64,000 bases of DNA from G963676095 sp963676095 (GCA_963676095.1 OY781040.1:6014001-6078000), one strand, 5' to 3'; numbered from the stretch's first letter, positions 18,806 to 27,916 are shown. Numbers and translations: made by a program. The notes: a model not told the origin generated them from the letters alone.

Positions 18806-20809
18806 ATGAAAGTGAAATATATCAACATAATTTTGTTATCAGTCGGGCTTTCAGGAGGATTAGCTTCATGTAATGATTTCCTCGACCAGGAACCTCCTAC
18901 TGATATTACACCCGAAGAGTATCTTTGGACTGCAGATCAGCTTGCCGCTTATTCGATTGACCGTTACACCGATATTTTACCCAGTCATGGAAACTGGTCT
19001 TTTGGAACTTTCGGCATTGATGCCGGTACGGACAATATGGCTAATCCCAGTTATGACGATAAATATACCGAATCTCAATGGCAAGTCGATGAAACAGGCG
19101 GCGATTGGAGCTTTACAAATATTTTTGAGTGTAACTATTTCCTGAACACCGTTGTTCCCCGCTGGAAAGAAGGCCAAATCACAGGAAGCGATGACCTCGT
19201 CAAACATTATATCGGTGAGGTTTACTTTCTGAGGGCATACGAGTATTTTACGAAGTTACAGGATTTTGGCGATTTCCCTATAATAAAGAAGGTGTTGCCG
19301 GACGATCAGGAGGTATTGACAGAAGCAAGCAAGAGGTCCCCCCAGACTGAGGTTGCCCGGTTTATCATTTCAGATTTGGATTCTGCCATAACCTTGCTGG
19401 AGTCCTCTTCTCCGGATGGGGCCAGAAACAGGTTATCTAAAGCCTGTGCGCAACTGCTGAAATCAAGGGTTGCCCTTTATGAAGCTACCTGGCTTAAATA
19501 TTTCAAAAATACAGCATTTGTTCCCAACGGGCCAAACTGGCCGGGGGCAGACAAAAATTATGATGCGGATTACCAGTTTCAGGCAGGGAGCATCGATGAT
19601 GAAATTAACTGGCTCCTGCAGCAATCAATGGATGCGGCAAAAGAAGTAGCCGATAATTTTTCACTGGTAACAAACAATGGTGTCCTTCAGCAGTCTGCTT
19701 CCGATGCTAACAATGATTATTTTGATATGTTTAGTGCCGTTGACATGTCCGGTTACAGCGAAGTCCTTTTATGGCGGGAGTACAGCAAGGCTTTAGGCAT
19801 TACTCACAATGTTCCGGTATATGCGCAACTCAGCAATTATGCTGTTGGTTTAACAAGAGGAATGGTCGATGGCTTCCTGATGGCAAACGGATTGCCGATA
19901 TATGACTCTGCTTCCGGTTACGGAGGTGATGATTATATCTCTGATGTCCGCAACGGAAGAGATGGCCGTTTGTGGTTGTTCCTAAAGCAACCTGGCCAGG
20001 TGAATTGTTTTCTTAATGTGGATGCAGGAGACCACGTTACTGAAACAGAACCGACTCCGGATATTACAAATTCTTCATGGGAAAAGAAATATTCAACAGG
20101 CTACACAATCCGAAAAGGCCTGAACTATGACGGAGAGCAGTGCGATAACGGAAGTGGTTATACGGGATGTGTCATTTTCCGCGCAACGGAAGCTTATCTC
20201 AATTATATCGAAGCTTGTTATGAATTGAATGGTTCTCTGGACAACAGTGCCAAAAGTTACTGGACGGAAATCAGGGAAAGGGCAGGTGTTAATCCGGATT
20301 ACGAAAAGACTATCAACGCCACAGATATGGAACAGGAAGCGAAGAATGACTGGGGGGCTTATTCTGCAGGAAGCCTTGTCGATCCGACTTTATACGACAT
20401 ACGGAGAGAACGCCGCTGCGAGCTTATGGCGGAAGGGTTAAGAATGATGGACCTTAAAAGATGGAGAGCAATGGACCAGATGATTACTACACCCTATCAT
20501 ATTGAGGGGTTCAAACTCTGGGGCCCAATGAAGGATTGGTATAAAAAAGATGATGGTACTTATTCCGTTACTTACGGTACTTCAACATCGACTGTGTCAA
20601 GTCCTGAAACAAGCGAATATTTGAGGCCTTATGAGATTACCGGTAAAGAATTGGTTAACGACGGTTACCACTGGAAAATGGCCCATTATTGGGAACCAAT
20701 TGCCCTTGAACATTTCCTGATCACGTCGGAGAACAATGATGTTTCGACTTCGCCGATCTATCAGAATCCGGGATGGCCTACCGAAGCTAACGTTCCGGCT
20801 GAATATTAA
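18806..20809 (+). CDS. SusD/RagB-family substrate-binding lipoprotein (locus 1)
   Basis: 667 residues, longer than many SusD proteins. Signal peptide with lipobox GLASC near residue 22, then NDFLDQEPPTDITPEEY, a standard SusD start. TPR-like helices include YIGEVYFLRAYEYFTKLQDF and a C-terminal RRERRCELMAEGLRMMDLKR motif typical of the family. It is predicted to form the lid on the SusC barrel at the cell surface. The gap from the susC stop is only 11 bp, so the pair is certainly co-transcribed. The binding specificity cannot be read from sequence. Confidence 0.95.
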   Translation: MKVKYINIILLSVGLSGGLASCNDFLDQEPPTDITPEEYLWTADQLAAYSIDRYTDILPSHGNWSFGTFGIDAGTDNMANPSYDDKYTESQWQVDETGGDWSFTNIFECNYFLNTVVPRWKEGQITGSDDLVKHYIGEVYFLRAYEYFTKLQDFGDFPIIKKVLPDDQEVLTEASKRSPQTEVARFIISDLDSAITLLESSSPDGARNRLSKACAQLLKSRVALYEATWLKYFKNTAFVPNGPNWPGADKNYDADYQFQAGSIDDEINWLLQQSMDAAKEVADNFSLVTNNGVLQQSASDANNDYFDMFSAVDMSGYSEVLLWREYSKALGITHNVPVYAQLSNYAVGLTRGMVDGFLMANGLPIYDSASGYGGDDYISDVRNGRDGRLWLFLKQPGQVNCFLNVDAGDHVTETEPTPDITNSSWEKKYSTGYTIRKGLNYDGEQCDNGSGYTGCVIFRATEAYLNYIEACYELNGSLDNSAKSYWTEIRERAGVNPDYEKTINATDMEQEAKNDWGAYSAGSLVDPTLYDIRRERRCELMAEGLRMMDLKRWRAMDQMITTPYHIEGFKLWGPMKDWYKKDDGTYSVTYGTSTSTVSSPETSEYLRPYEITGKELVNDGYHWKMAHYWEPIALEHFLITSENNDVSTSPIYQNPGWPTEANVPAEY

Positions 20810-20876
20810 TTTATTTTGGAATAACTTTTTTATTCAAATTTGGTTATTCAGTTTCGGCTGGTAACATTCACCTTAT

Positions 20877-20903
20877 AAAAAAGTGCCCTTCGGGGCATTT
20901 TTT
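20877..20903 (+). terminator. Terminator after SusD of locus 1
   Basis: TGCCC (20884-20888), a TTCG tetraloop and GGGCA (20893-20897), followed by six T's (20898-20903), with A's on the opposite side. It separates susD from the DUF2264 gene, so the latter may be expressed at a different level. Confidence 0.85.
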
Positions 20904-20969
20904 GTATCTTGCCTGCACCGAATATAGGTTTGTCATGTAAATTACTCTACTAACTAAAATAGATTTACC

Positions 20970-22202
20970 GTGAAACGTAGAACTTTTGTAAAAACGGCTC
21001 CTTTGCTTGGTGCCGGGGCTATTTTGGCTCCTGGCTTTTCTCCTGACGAAAGCCTTGGCAGCGAAAAAACTGATCACAGGAAATATTGGCTGTCTCTTGT
21101 TGAACGGATTTCAAAGCCATTACTGGAGGCGGGAAGTCAGGGAAAATTAAAGCAGCTTATGCCGGTAGAAACGACAACCGGGGCGAAATCCAAACCGTCG
21201 ACTTACCTGGAAGGTGTTGGCCGGCTGCTTGCCGGGATATCTCCCTGGCTGGAATCAAACGCAGGAACTCCGGAAGAACAGCAGATGAGGGGACACTTCC
21301 GGGAAATGTCGCTGAAAACAATTGCCGGGATAACCGATCCGGCATCTGCCGGTTACCTGTTTGATCATATGGAACCACAAATGCTGGTTGATGCCGCTTT
21401 TCTGGCACATGCCTTTTTACGGGCTCCTGTAAGATTGTGGTCTGCCCTCGGTTCCGGTGTACAACAAAATGTGCTTCACTGTTTCCTGGCAACCAGGGAC
21501 GTTAACCCGTATTATTCCAACTGGCTTCTTTTCAGTGCAATGATCGAGGCGTTTTTCCTTTCGAATGATTTTCCTTTCGACATCATGCGCATCAGTCTTC
21601 CGGTCAAAAAACATCAGGAGTGGTACCTGGGGGATGGTATGTATGGCGATGGCCCTGAATTTCACTGGGACTACTATAATAGCTTTGTCATTCAGCCAAT
21701 GCTGATGGATATTGTTTCGGTGATGGAGAAAAAGAAAAAAACGGACAGCAAGGACGCTGAGCAGATTGCCCGTCGTTTTACCCGTTATGCTGCTATACAG
21801 GAACGGTTAATTTCTCCCGAGGGGACCTATCCGGTTATAGGACGGTCAATTGCATACAGAATGGGGGCATTCCAGCATCTGTCACAGGCCGTTCTTCAGG
21901 ACCGGCTTCCCGAAGGGATAAAACCCGCCCAGGTACGCTGTGCGCTTACTGCTGTCATGCAGCGCCTGATGAAGGCTCCGGGAACTTTTGATTCAAATGG
22001 CTGGTTGCAGATCGGCCTGGCTGGTCATCAGAATTCAATTGGCGAATCGTATATATCAACTGGTAGCCTGTATTTGTGTTCAACCGCTTTTCTTGCGCTT
22101 GGATTGCCTCCGGATAATCCTTTCTGGAACGATCCGGACGCCGATTGGACATCAGTCAAACTATGGAAAGGAGAGGACCTGAAAAATGACCATGCCATTT
22201 GA
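20970..22202 (+). CDS. DUF2264 domain protein with Tat-type signal
   Basis: 410 residues from GTG 20970. The N-terminus RRTFVKTAPLLGAGAILAPG matches a twin-arginine signal, so export in folded form is likely. The body resembles DUF2264: YWLSLVERISKPLLEAGSQG, a GRLLAGISPWLE string and YGDGPEFHWDYYNSFVIQPM. The family has an alpha/alpha-toroid look related to polysaccharide lyases and glucuronyl hydrolases, but I know of no firmly established activity. It is the only candidate catabolic enzyme in this SusCD locus. A terminator lies between susD and this gene, and the stop is 3 bp from convergent smpB. Confidence 0.8.
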   Translation: MKRRTFVKTAPLLGAGAILAPGFSPDESLGSEKTDHRKYWLSLVERISKPLLEAGSQGKLKQLMPVETTTGAKSKPSTYLEGVGRLLAGISPWLESNAGTPEEQQMRGHFREMSLKTIAGITDPASAGYLFDHMEPQMLVDAAFLAHAFLRAPVRLWSALGSGVQQNVLHCFLATRDVNPYYSNWLLFSAMIEAFFLSNDFPFDIMRISLPVKKHQEWYLGDGMYGDGPEFHWDYYNSFVIQPMLMDIVSVMEKKKKTDSKDAEQIARRFTRYAAIQERLISPEGTYPVIGRSIAYRMGAFQHLSQAVLQDRLPEGIKPAQVRCALTAVMQRLMKAPGTFDSNGWLQIGLAGHQNSIGESYISTGSLYLCSTAFLALGLPPDNPFWNDPDADWTSVKLWKGEDLKNDHAI

Positions 22203-22205
22203 TAA

Positions 22206-22664
22206 TCAGTACTTCATCGCCCTGTCCATATCCCTTTTGGCATCTTTTTGTTTTAATGTCTCCCGTTTGTCGAATGTCTTTTTTCCGCGGGCGAGCCCTA
22301 TTTCCAGTTTTGCCAGCCCACGTTCATTCAGGAACATTCTCAGGGGAATTATGGTAAGTCCGTTTTCCTTGACTTTCTTTTGCAGCTTGTCCAATTCCTT
22401 CTTGGAAAGAAGAAGTTTGCGGTCACGGCGGGCTTCATGATTATTAATATTTCCGAAGTCATATTCCGATATATGCATATTTACAACGAAAAGTTCGTTT
22501 CCCGTGAAACGGCAAAAGGCCTCGATCAGACTGGCCTTGCTGTTCCGGATTGATTTTATTTCTGTTCCGGCCAGTTGAATACCAGCTACAAACTTTTCGA
22601 GGATTTCATAATCGAAATAAGCCCTTTTGTTTTTTATGTTTATATCTTGAGTTTTATGCGCCAT
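22206..22664 (-). CDS. smpB: SsrA-binding protein SmpB
   Basis: 152 residues with the full SmpB pattern: NKRAYFDYEILEKFVAGIQL, GTEIKSIRNSKASLIEAFC, VVNMHISEYDFGN, HEARRDRKLLLSKKELDKL and a basic tail ending KRDMDRAMKY. SmpB delivers tmRNA to stalled ribosomes for trans-translation. Its first 11 bases overlap the end of the upstream YIP1-like gene, suggesting translational coupling. No ssrA (tmRNA) gene was recognised in the window. Confidence 0.96.
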   Translation of the reverse strand: MAHKTQDINIKNKRAYFDYEILEKFVAGIQLAGTEIKSIRNSKASLIEAFCRFTGNELFVVNMHISEYDFGNINNHEARRDRKLLLSKKELDKLQKKVKENGLTIIPLRMFLNERGLAKLEIGLARGKKTFDKRETLKQKDAKRDMDRAMKY

Positions 22665-23238
22665 ATGGGAAAATTGCCAGTAATAATTTCCAGGAAATAA
22701 TGTTTACTATGCCAAAAATAAGGATAATCATCAGAATCGCAAGGATAGTGTACCGCCAAAGATTCTCTGCGGGCAGTTTAAAGCAGGATTGAGTCCCCGT
22801 TACAAATAAGTAAAAACCATAAAGGCCAAGGATACTCAGGACATAGAGCCCCGGGAACAATCCTGTGATAAACGATGCCATGATGAAAGGTACCATAGAG
22901 CATACCAATACGAACCGGATTGTTTCTTTTTCCTGGGTGCCGCCGAAATTTTTAAGTAATGCCGTTAAAACCGGTATCGCAATATAGAACTGCAGAAAAT
23001 AGCTGACTATTTCTCTCATTGCCTTCATGATCGCATAGGAGAACAGGACCTCTGAACTATTGATTATCTCTCCCAGAAAAACGGCCAGCCCTGTTAAAAT
23101 AACCAGTGGCGCAAATAAAAACGGAACAACTTTGCCCTGGTCAATCCCGCAGGTCTGCCTGCTCCAGAATTTTTTTGGTTCCAGTAAGAGTTCTTTGCAT
23201 TCCTGGAAGAGAACATGATAATAATGCTTAAAATCCAT
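22654..23238 (-). CDS. YIP1-family multi-pass membrane protein
   Basis: 194 residues with about five membrane segments. The N-terminus ECKELLLEPKKFW and the following hydrophobic pattern (FLFAPLVILTGLAVFLGEII, TGLFPGLYVLSILGLYGFYL) match Yip1/DUF1282-type proteins. Function in bacteria is unknown. It overlaps smpB by 11 bp, so the two are translated from one message. A TAnnTTTG box lies about 20 bp upstream. Confidence 0.75.
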   Translation of the reverse strand: MDFKHYYHVLFQECKELLLEPKKFWSRQTCGIDQGKVVPFLFAPLVILTGLAVFLGEIINSSEVLFSYAIMKAMREIVSYFLQFYIAIPVLTALLKNFGGTQEKETIRFVLVCSMVPFIMASFITGLFPGLYVLSILGLYGFYLFVTGTQSCFKLPAENLWRYTILAILMIILIFGIVNIISWKLLLAIFPYGA

Positions 23239-23256
23239 AATTTTGGTTTTACGTTA

Positions 23257-23264
23257 CAAAAATA
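23257..23264 (-). promoter_or_regulatory. Candidate -7 box of the yip1-like/smpB operon
   Basis: CAAAAATA reads TATTTTTG on the minus strand, ending 18 bp before the ATG at 23238, a spacing like that of the ABC-F gene. Confidence 0.45.
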
Positions 23265-23374
23265 CATTATTTTGCAAATACGTATCCAAGCGTAGAGAAA
23301 GAGATCGGATATCCTTTGAAAAATTGGTTTTGGCCGGGTGATGCATCCTGTTTCGCTTATGGCGGTAAACCGAT

Positions 23375-23398
23375 AATTGAGAATTGAAAAACTGGAGA
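23375..23398 (+). repeat. Three-octamer fragment of the intergenic repeat family
   Basis: AATTGAGA, ATTGAAAA and ACTGGAGA in 8-bp register directly before the miaA ATG at 23400. Short enough that chance cannot be excluded, but ACTGGAGA is a word used in copies C and I. Confidence 0.4.
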
Positions 23399-23399
23399 T

Positions 23400-24317
23400 A
23401 TGCAATATCAGATGCTTGTCATTCTTGGTCCTACTGCTTCCGGCAAGACTGCTGTAGCAGCCCATCTTGCCAAATTGCTTGATGGAGAGGTTATTTCTGC
23501 TGATTCGCGTCAGGTTTACAGGGGAATGGACCTTGGAACAGGTAAGGATTACGACGATTATATTATCGATGGGTATACGGTTCCCTGTCATCTCGTTGAT
23601 ATTGTCGAAGCGGGTTACCAATATAATGTTTTCGAGTATCAAAATGATTTTCTTAAAGTATATGAAGATCTGCGCAGTCGTAATAAATTTCCTGTTTTGT
23701 GCGGGGGCAGCGGTCTTTATCTTGAGGCAGTACTGAACAATTACAGGTTGATACAGGTCCCTGTGAATGAAACGCTGCGCCTGGAACTCAGGGATAAAAC
23801 CCTTGACGAACTGACCGGCATTTTAAAGGAATACAAATCCAACTTGCACAATAAAACAGATATTGAAAACGAAAAGCGGGCTTTGCGGGCTATCGAAATT
23901 GAAGATTATCTGAGTAAACATCCTGATGTCGATACGAAAATGCCTGAAATAAACAATCTTGTTGTCGGGGTGAAGTTCGACCGGACCAGCCGGCGCAAAC
24001 GTATTACAGCGCGGCTTAAACAGCGTCTGGACAATGGAATGGTCGAAGAGGTGAAAGCATTACTGGACGGGGGGCTTACCCCGGACCAGCTGACTTATTA
24101 CGGACTTGAGTACAAATTCCTTACGCTGTACCTTACAGAACAACTTACTTATGATGAAATGTTCTCTGGACTTGAAACGGCCATTCATCAGTTTGCGAAG
24201 CGGCAAATGACCTGGTTCCGGAGAATGGAACGGCAGGGAACCCGGATTCATTGGCTGGATGGCTATATGCCCCTCGAAGAAAAGTTGTCAAGAATTCAGG
24301 AGTGGCTTGGAGAATGA
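23400..24317 (+). CDS. miaA: tRNA dimethylallyltransferase MiaA
   Basis: 305 residues. P-loop GPTASGKT at residues 10-17, then the family block VISADSRQVYRGMDLGTGKD, CHLVDIVEAGYQYNVFEYQ, LCGGSGLYLEAVLNNYR and the C-terminal FAKRQMTWFRRM. The enzyme transfers a dimethylallyl group to A37 of tRNAs reading UNN codons. Length is normal. The ATG is the first in-frame start after a long stop-containing stretch. Many Bacteroidota carry two MiaA-like paralogues; only one is in this window. Confidence 0.95.
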   Translation: MQYQMLVILGPTASGKTAVAAHLAKLLDGEVISADSRQVYRGMDLGTGKDYDDYIIDGYTVPCHLVDIVEAGYQYNVFEYQNDFLKVYEDLRSRNKFPVLCGGSGLYLEAVLNNYRLIQVPVNETLRLELRDKTLDELTGILKEYKSNLHNKTDIENEKRALRAIEIEDYLSKHPDVDTKMPEINNLVVGVKFDRTSRRKRITARLKQRLDNGMVEEVKALLDGGLTPDQLTYYGLEYKFLTLYLTEQLTYDEMFSGLETAIHQFAKRQMTWFRRMERQGTRIHWLDGYMPLEEKLSRIQEWLGE

Positions 24318-24508
24318 ACGGAATCAATCATGAAACACGATACAAAACTCTTATGTTATAATGTCATGGGCAAATAGATTCAGCCCCTCTGACTCTTTTT
24401 CAAGTCAATTGTCTGATTTTGTCAGCGAACCGGATTTTTCCTTTTTAATTCCTTTGACTTCCATCTCAGACCAAACAGGTCCGTGCAAAACCCAGTTTTC
24501 CGGACCGG

Positions 24509-25249
24509 TCAGTTGCTTCTTCTTCTCCAGGTTGTCTTCATCGTACTGATATCTGAAAGGTCGCTTTCCCGGACAATCGAAGACAGGTAAGCATTTTCTT
24601 CTGATTTTTCAGTGGAAACGGCAAGCCTGTCACCGGCAAGCCCTTCTTTCAGATAATTGATTTCGATCGATTCCGGTTCGAATTGGTTCAGAAAATCGAT
24701 CCCGAAATGGTCAAGGACACGCTCCAGTGACTTAACACTGTTAAAATGCTTGTTAATGTCTAGATCACTGAATAATACCGGGGAAAAAGACAATTCCGGA
24801 TAATGCTTGTGCGGACGAAGGCGTTGGGGTTCCCGGCAGACACTGTTCCCTTTGAACCGGGGGAAAGTTTCTTTATAATCGCGCAGCAGAATGATTTTTT
24901 TTGAAGTTACGTTCAGGATCAGCCATGCGGTATTGGCTGTCAAAAGCGTCTCTCCCTGCTCGTTGACAAGAATAAATTCCCTGTAGGCATACATGCCGTC
25001 TGTCCCGGCAGACCATGTGTTTAGTGTGATCTTGTCCTGCCAGGAAGGATATTTTTCTATATGGACATACATCCTTGAGAGTACCCAGAACATATGCTGA
25101 CTTTGCAGCTGGTCATATCCCCAATCCATAACTTTGGCATGGGCCCAGGCAGCTTCCAGCATGAGATGAAATAATGAACATATGGAGGACTTTCCATATT
25201 GATCCGTCTGGTACGATTGAATGTCGATTTTTTGAATATATTTTTCCAT
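24509..25249 (-). CDS. Acyl-ACP thioesterase (FatA-like hotdog-fold)
   Basis: 246 residues containing two hotdog folds: the first with MLEAAWAHAKVMDWGYDQLQ, FWVLSRMYVHIEKYP and LNTWSAGTDGMYAYREF; the second with FSDLDINKHFNSVKSLERVL (catalytic DxNxH) and FEPESIEINYLKEGLAGD. It hydrolyses acyl-ACP to free fatty acid and ACP in the cytoplasm. Length and domain order agree with bacterial members of the acyl-ACP thioesterase family. A second frame continues for about 40 codons past the stop and is noted as a finding. Confidence 0.9.
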   Translation of the reverse strand: MEKYIQKIDIQSYQTDQYGKSSICSLFHLMLEAAWAHAKVMDWGYDQLQSQHMFWVLSRMYVHIEKYPSWQDKITLNTWSAGTDGMYAYREFILVNEQGETLLTANTAWLILNVTSKKIILLRDYKETFPRFKGNSVCREPQRLRPHKHYPELSFSPVLFSDLDINKHFNSVKSLERVLDHFGIDFLNQFEPESIEINYLKEGLAGDRLAVSTEKSEENAYLSSIVRESDLSDISTMKTTWRRRSN

Positions 25250-25278
25250 TTATAGATATTTTTGTGTAAACCTTTCGA

Positions 25279-25286
25279 CAAAAGTA
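25279..25286 (-). promoter_or_regulatory. Candidate -7 box of the acyl-ACP thioesterase
   Basis: CAAAAGTA reads TACTTTTG on the minus strand, 29 bp before the ATG at 25249. Confidence 0.45.
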
Positions 25287-25295
25287 TTGTTCAGC

Positions 25296-25326
25296 TTTGA
25301 AAATAAGTAAGCATTCACGACTTTTG
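25296..25326 (+). promoter_or_regulatory. Candidate map promoter
   Basis: TTTG (25296-25299) and GACTTTTG (25319-25326, one mismatch to TAnnTTTG) are spaced by the canonical 19 bp and end 15 bp before the map ATG. Confidence 0.45.
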
Positions 25327-25341
25327 CGTAAAAATTTTTAA

Positions 25342-26121
25342 ATGAGCGGAATTATAATTAAATCTGAAGAACAGATTGAAGGAATCAGACAGAGTAGCCG
25401 GTTAGCCGGAAATGTCTTGATAATGATAGAAGAATACATTAAAGAAGGTGTTAGCACCGAATACCTCGACAACATTATTGATGAATATATTCGTGACCAT
25501 GGTGGCATTTCTGCTACATTAGGCTATAATGGTTATCCTAAATCATCATGTATTTCGCTCAACGAGGTTGTTTGCCATGGGATACCAAGTCCCGATATTA
25601 TTTTAAAGAATGGGGATATCCTGAATATTGATGTCACGACCATATTAAATGGCTATTATGGAGATACCAGCAAAATGTACCGTGTCGGTTCAATCTCCCA
25701 AACGGCAGAGCGGCTTATTCAAACGGCCAAACATAGTCTGGATCTGGGTATTCAACAGGTCCGTCCGGGAAATTATATCGGTAATATCGGTTTCGTGATC
25801 GGTCGTTATGCAAGGGCTCAGCGGCTCAGTGTGGTTTATGAATATTGCGGTCATGGCGTAGGGATTGATTTTCATGAATCGCCGCAGGTGGATCATATTG
25901 CCCGGAGAAACTCAGGGCCGGTCATGAATCCGGGAATGACTTTTACCATAGAACCGATGATCAATGAAGGGAAAGCTTCAACCCGTACGGACAAACATGA
26001 CGGATGGACAGCCCGGACAAGTGACGGAAAGCTTTCCGCCCAGTTCGAGCATACCGTTTTGGTTACGGAAAATGGAGTGGAGGTACTTTCTGATGTCATC
26101 GGGGAATATGCACAACAATAA
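25342..26121 (+). CDS. map: Type I methionine aminopeptidase
   Basis: 259 residues with the pita-bread fold residues in order: substrate His in NEVVCHGIPSP, metal-binding Asp pair in NIDVTTILNGYYGDTSKMY, His in CGHGVGIDFHESP, Glu in FTIEPMINEG and Glu in QFEHTVLV. It removes initiator Met from nascent proteins. Length is normal and no extra domain is present. The gene stands alone, divergent from the thioesterase and outside the usual secY-map-infA ribosomal cluster, so this may be a second copy in the genome; I cannot tell from the window. Confidence 0.94.
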   Translation: MSGIIIKSEEQIEGIRQSSRLAGNVLIMIEEYIKEGVSTEYLDNIIDEYIRDHGGISATLGYNGYPKSSCISLNEVVCHGIPSPDIILKNGDILNIDVTTILNGYYGDTSKMYRVGSISQTAERLIQTAKHSLDLGIQQVRPGNYIGNIGFVIGRYARAQRLSVVYEYCGHGVGIDFHESPQVDHIARRNSGPVMNPGMTFTIEPMINEGKASTRTDKHDGWTARTSDGKLSAQFEHTVLVTENGVEVLSDVIGEYAQQ

Positions 26122-26149
26122 GAAGACCAAGTCTGTTGTTGTCTTTTTT
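26112..26149 (+). terminator. Probable map terminator
   Basis: ACAACAA (26112-26118) pairs with TTGTTGT (26136-26142), with an inner AGAC/GTCT stem, followed by CTTTTTT. It overlaps the stop codon. Confidence 0.5.
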
Positions 26150-26316
26150 CCAATAGGTTGAAACAAGTGAATAGATCTTTGCTCCTTCAGTATGAAAAGC
26201 TACTGTTTTTCACTGTAATAACATGATTTTCCCTTGTATTGCAGAAGAATTTTTACTTCAGCGTTGAAGTAGTGTGCTGATAAAATGGTAAAATGTTTTA
26301 TCTTAGCATGTTATAA

Positions 26317-27624
26317 ATGCAATTCGTGAAAATACGGGATCTTATATCATTATTCGTTTTTAGCGGTGACGTTCATTCTTATCAGGGTTTTGAAGATAAG
26401 AAGAAGAGTATTTTGTTAAACCTGTTCCTGTACCTTTATCTGCTTAGCGTTGCCGGAGGTATGGCCTACGATGTTTTCAATGGCGGAGCATACCTGTTCG
26501 CAAATCTTATCGGGTTACTTGTTGGTTTTCTTTTGTTTTATCTTTACAGGGTGAGGAAGATGCTGAAGCTGGTTTCGGGTACTTTCGTGTTCCTGATCAT
26601 TGCGTTTGTCTCTCTCCTTATTCAGAAGGGGGGAATTCCGCAGATGGGCATTGTATTCTCCCTTTTACTGCCAATCCCGGCCATACTGCTTTTGGGACGG
26701 CGTAACGGGATGATTTCTATTTGTCTGTTCCTTTTTCTGAATGTTTTTTGCTACGTCTTTCTACGGAATGAAAGCTGGTATCCTCGTTACGATTTGTTTG
26801 CGCTAATCCGGACCGGAATCGTGTTTGTTCTGATCACCGTGATGGCTTATGCTAATGAATTCGTTTTCGGGATTCTTTTTCAGAGATCGGAGAAACTGTC
26901 CGAATACCTGCGTGTAAGTCAGCAGAGCTATAAAAATATGGCTGAAAACAAGGAGAAGTTTGTATCGCTTGTCCTTCATGATTTAGGCGATCATGTTGGC
27001 GGTGTCGCTGCGAGTGCTGCTTCTTTAAATGATGAATATCAGAACCTGTCAGAATCTAAACGGATTAAGAAAATAGGAAGCCTGGCGAGTTCTTCGTTGC
27101 ATAATTATAAACTTTTGCATGATCTGATGAAGTGGGCCACGGTACAAAATGAGGTTATACCTTTTTCTCCGGGACCGATCAGGCTGGAAAAGATTTACAG
27201 TGAGATAATCGAGTTTTTCAATCCCCTGATTGAAGAAAAGCAGCTTTCTTTTTTCCTGAAACTAAAAAGCAATATGGCCGTGTTTGCTGATGAAAATATG
27301 GTTAGCTCAATCATGAGAAGCCTGGTTTCGAATGCAATTAAGTTTTCTTATCCTGGAGGAGAAGTTCGTATTTCTGCCTGGGAAGATGGCGATAAAATGG
27401 CTGTTAGCATATCTGATAATGGTTGCGGTATGTCAGAGGAAGACCTGATGAGAATCGATGCATCTGTCTCCTTTTCAACTGAAGGAACATTGCATGAGTC
27501 AGGAACAGGAATCGGATTGATCCTGGTGAAAGAATTTTTGCAAAAGAACGGGGGAGACCTTCATATTGAAAGCGTTAAGGAAAAGGGAACAGAAGTAATG
27601 TTTACCTTACCGCTTGAAACATAA
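26317..27624 (+). CDS. Orphan membrane sensor histidine kinase
   Basis: 435 residues. About six membrane helices fill residues 30-190 with no periplasmic loop of note. A short linker leads to a divergent phosphoacceptor segment SLVLHDLGDHVGGVAAS (near residue 220), where the usual HELR is replaced by HDLG. The ATPase domain has the N-box SLVSNAIKFSYPGG, G1 SDNGCGMSEEDLM and G2 GTGIGLILVKEFL. No response regulator is adjacent, so its partner is encoded elsewhere. The sensing mode is unknown; it could sense a membrane-related cue. A large repeat cluster follows. Confidence 0.88.
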   Translation: MQFVKIRDLISLFVFSGDVHSYQGFEDKKKSILLNLFLYLYLLSVAGGMAYDVFNGGAYLFANLIGLLVGFLLFYLYRVRKMLKLVSGTFVFLIIAFVSLLIQKGGIPQMGIVFSLLLPIPAILLLGRRNGMISICLFLFLNVFCYVFLRNESWYPRYDLFALIRTGIVFVLITVMAYANEFVFGILFQRSEKLSEYLRVSQQSYKNMAENKEKFVSLVLHDLGDHVGGVAASAASLNDEYQNLSESKRIKKIGSLASSSLHNYKLLHDLMKWATVQNEVIPFSPGPIRLEKIYSEIIEFFNPLIEEKQLSFFLKLKSNMAVFADENMVSSIMRSLVSNAIKFSYPGGEVRISAWEDGDKMAVSISDNGCGMSEEDLMRIDASVSFSTEGTLHESGTGIGLILVKEFLQKNGGDLHIESVKEKGTEVMFTLPLET

Positions 27625-27916
27625 CCGGAGAGATTGAACTGGTGAAGTGGTGAATGAAAGAATGAGAGAATTAGTGAATGAAGGAATGATTGAATGGGGT
27701 TTGAATGGTTTGAGAGTTTGAATGTTTGACGCTTCGCTGTTTGTTGGAGAGAGAGGAGAGCAGAGGTATATTGTGAACAGGAGAACTGGCAAGGTGTTGA
27801 ATTAGTGAACCCCAGACAATAGGAACTAGAGTAACTACAGAAACGATTTTCCGCGTCTTCGCGTTCTGTTTTGTCAAACAACGAAGTATCGAACGCTCAA
27901 ACGGCGTAGCCTCAAA

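Noticed and set aside
24361..24549. 62-codon plus-strand ORF after miaA
   Set aside because: Overlaps the thioesterase end in antisense, Ser/Phe-rich with no motif; shadow frame.
24672..24700. GGTTCGAATT string resembling a tRNA T-loop
   Set aside because: It lies inside the thioesterase coding frame and no acceptor stem or anticodon arm can be drawn.
27561..27881. 106-codon minus-strand ORF across the repeat cluster
   Set aside because: It is the antisense reading of octamer arrays (repeating SFxHSxI peptides) and overlaps the kinase end; an artefact of repeat DNA.
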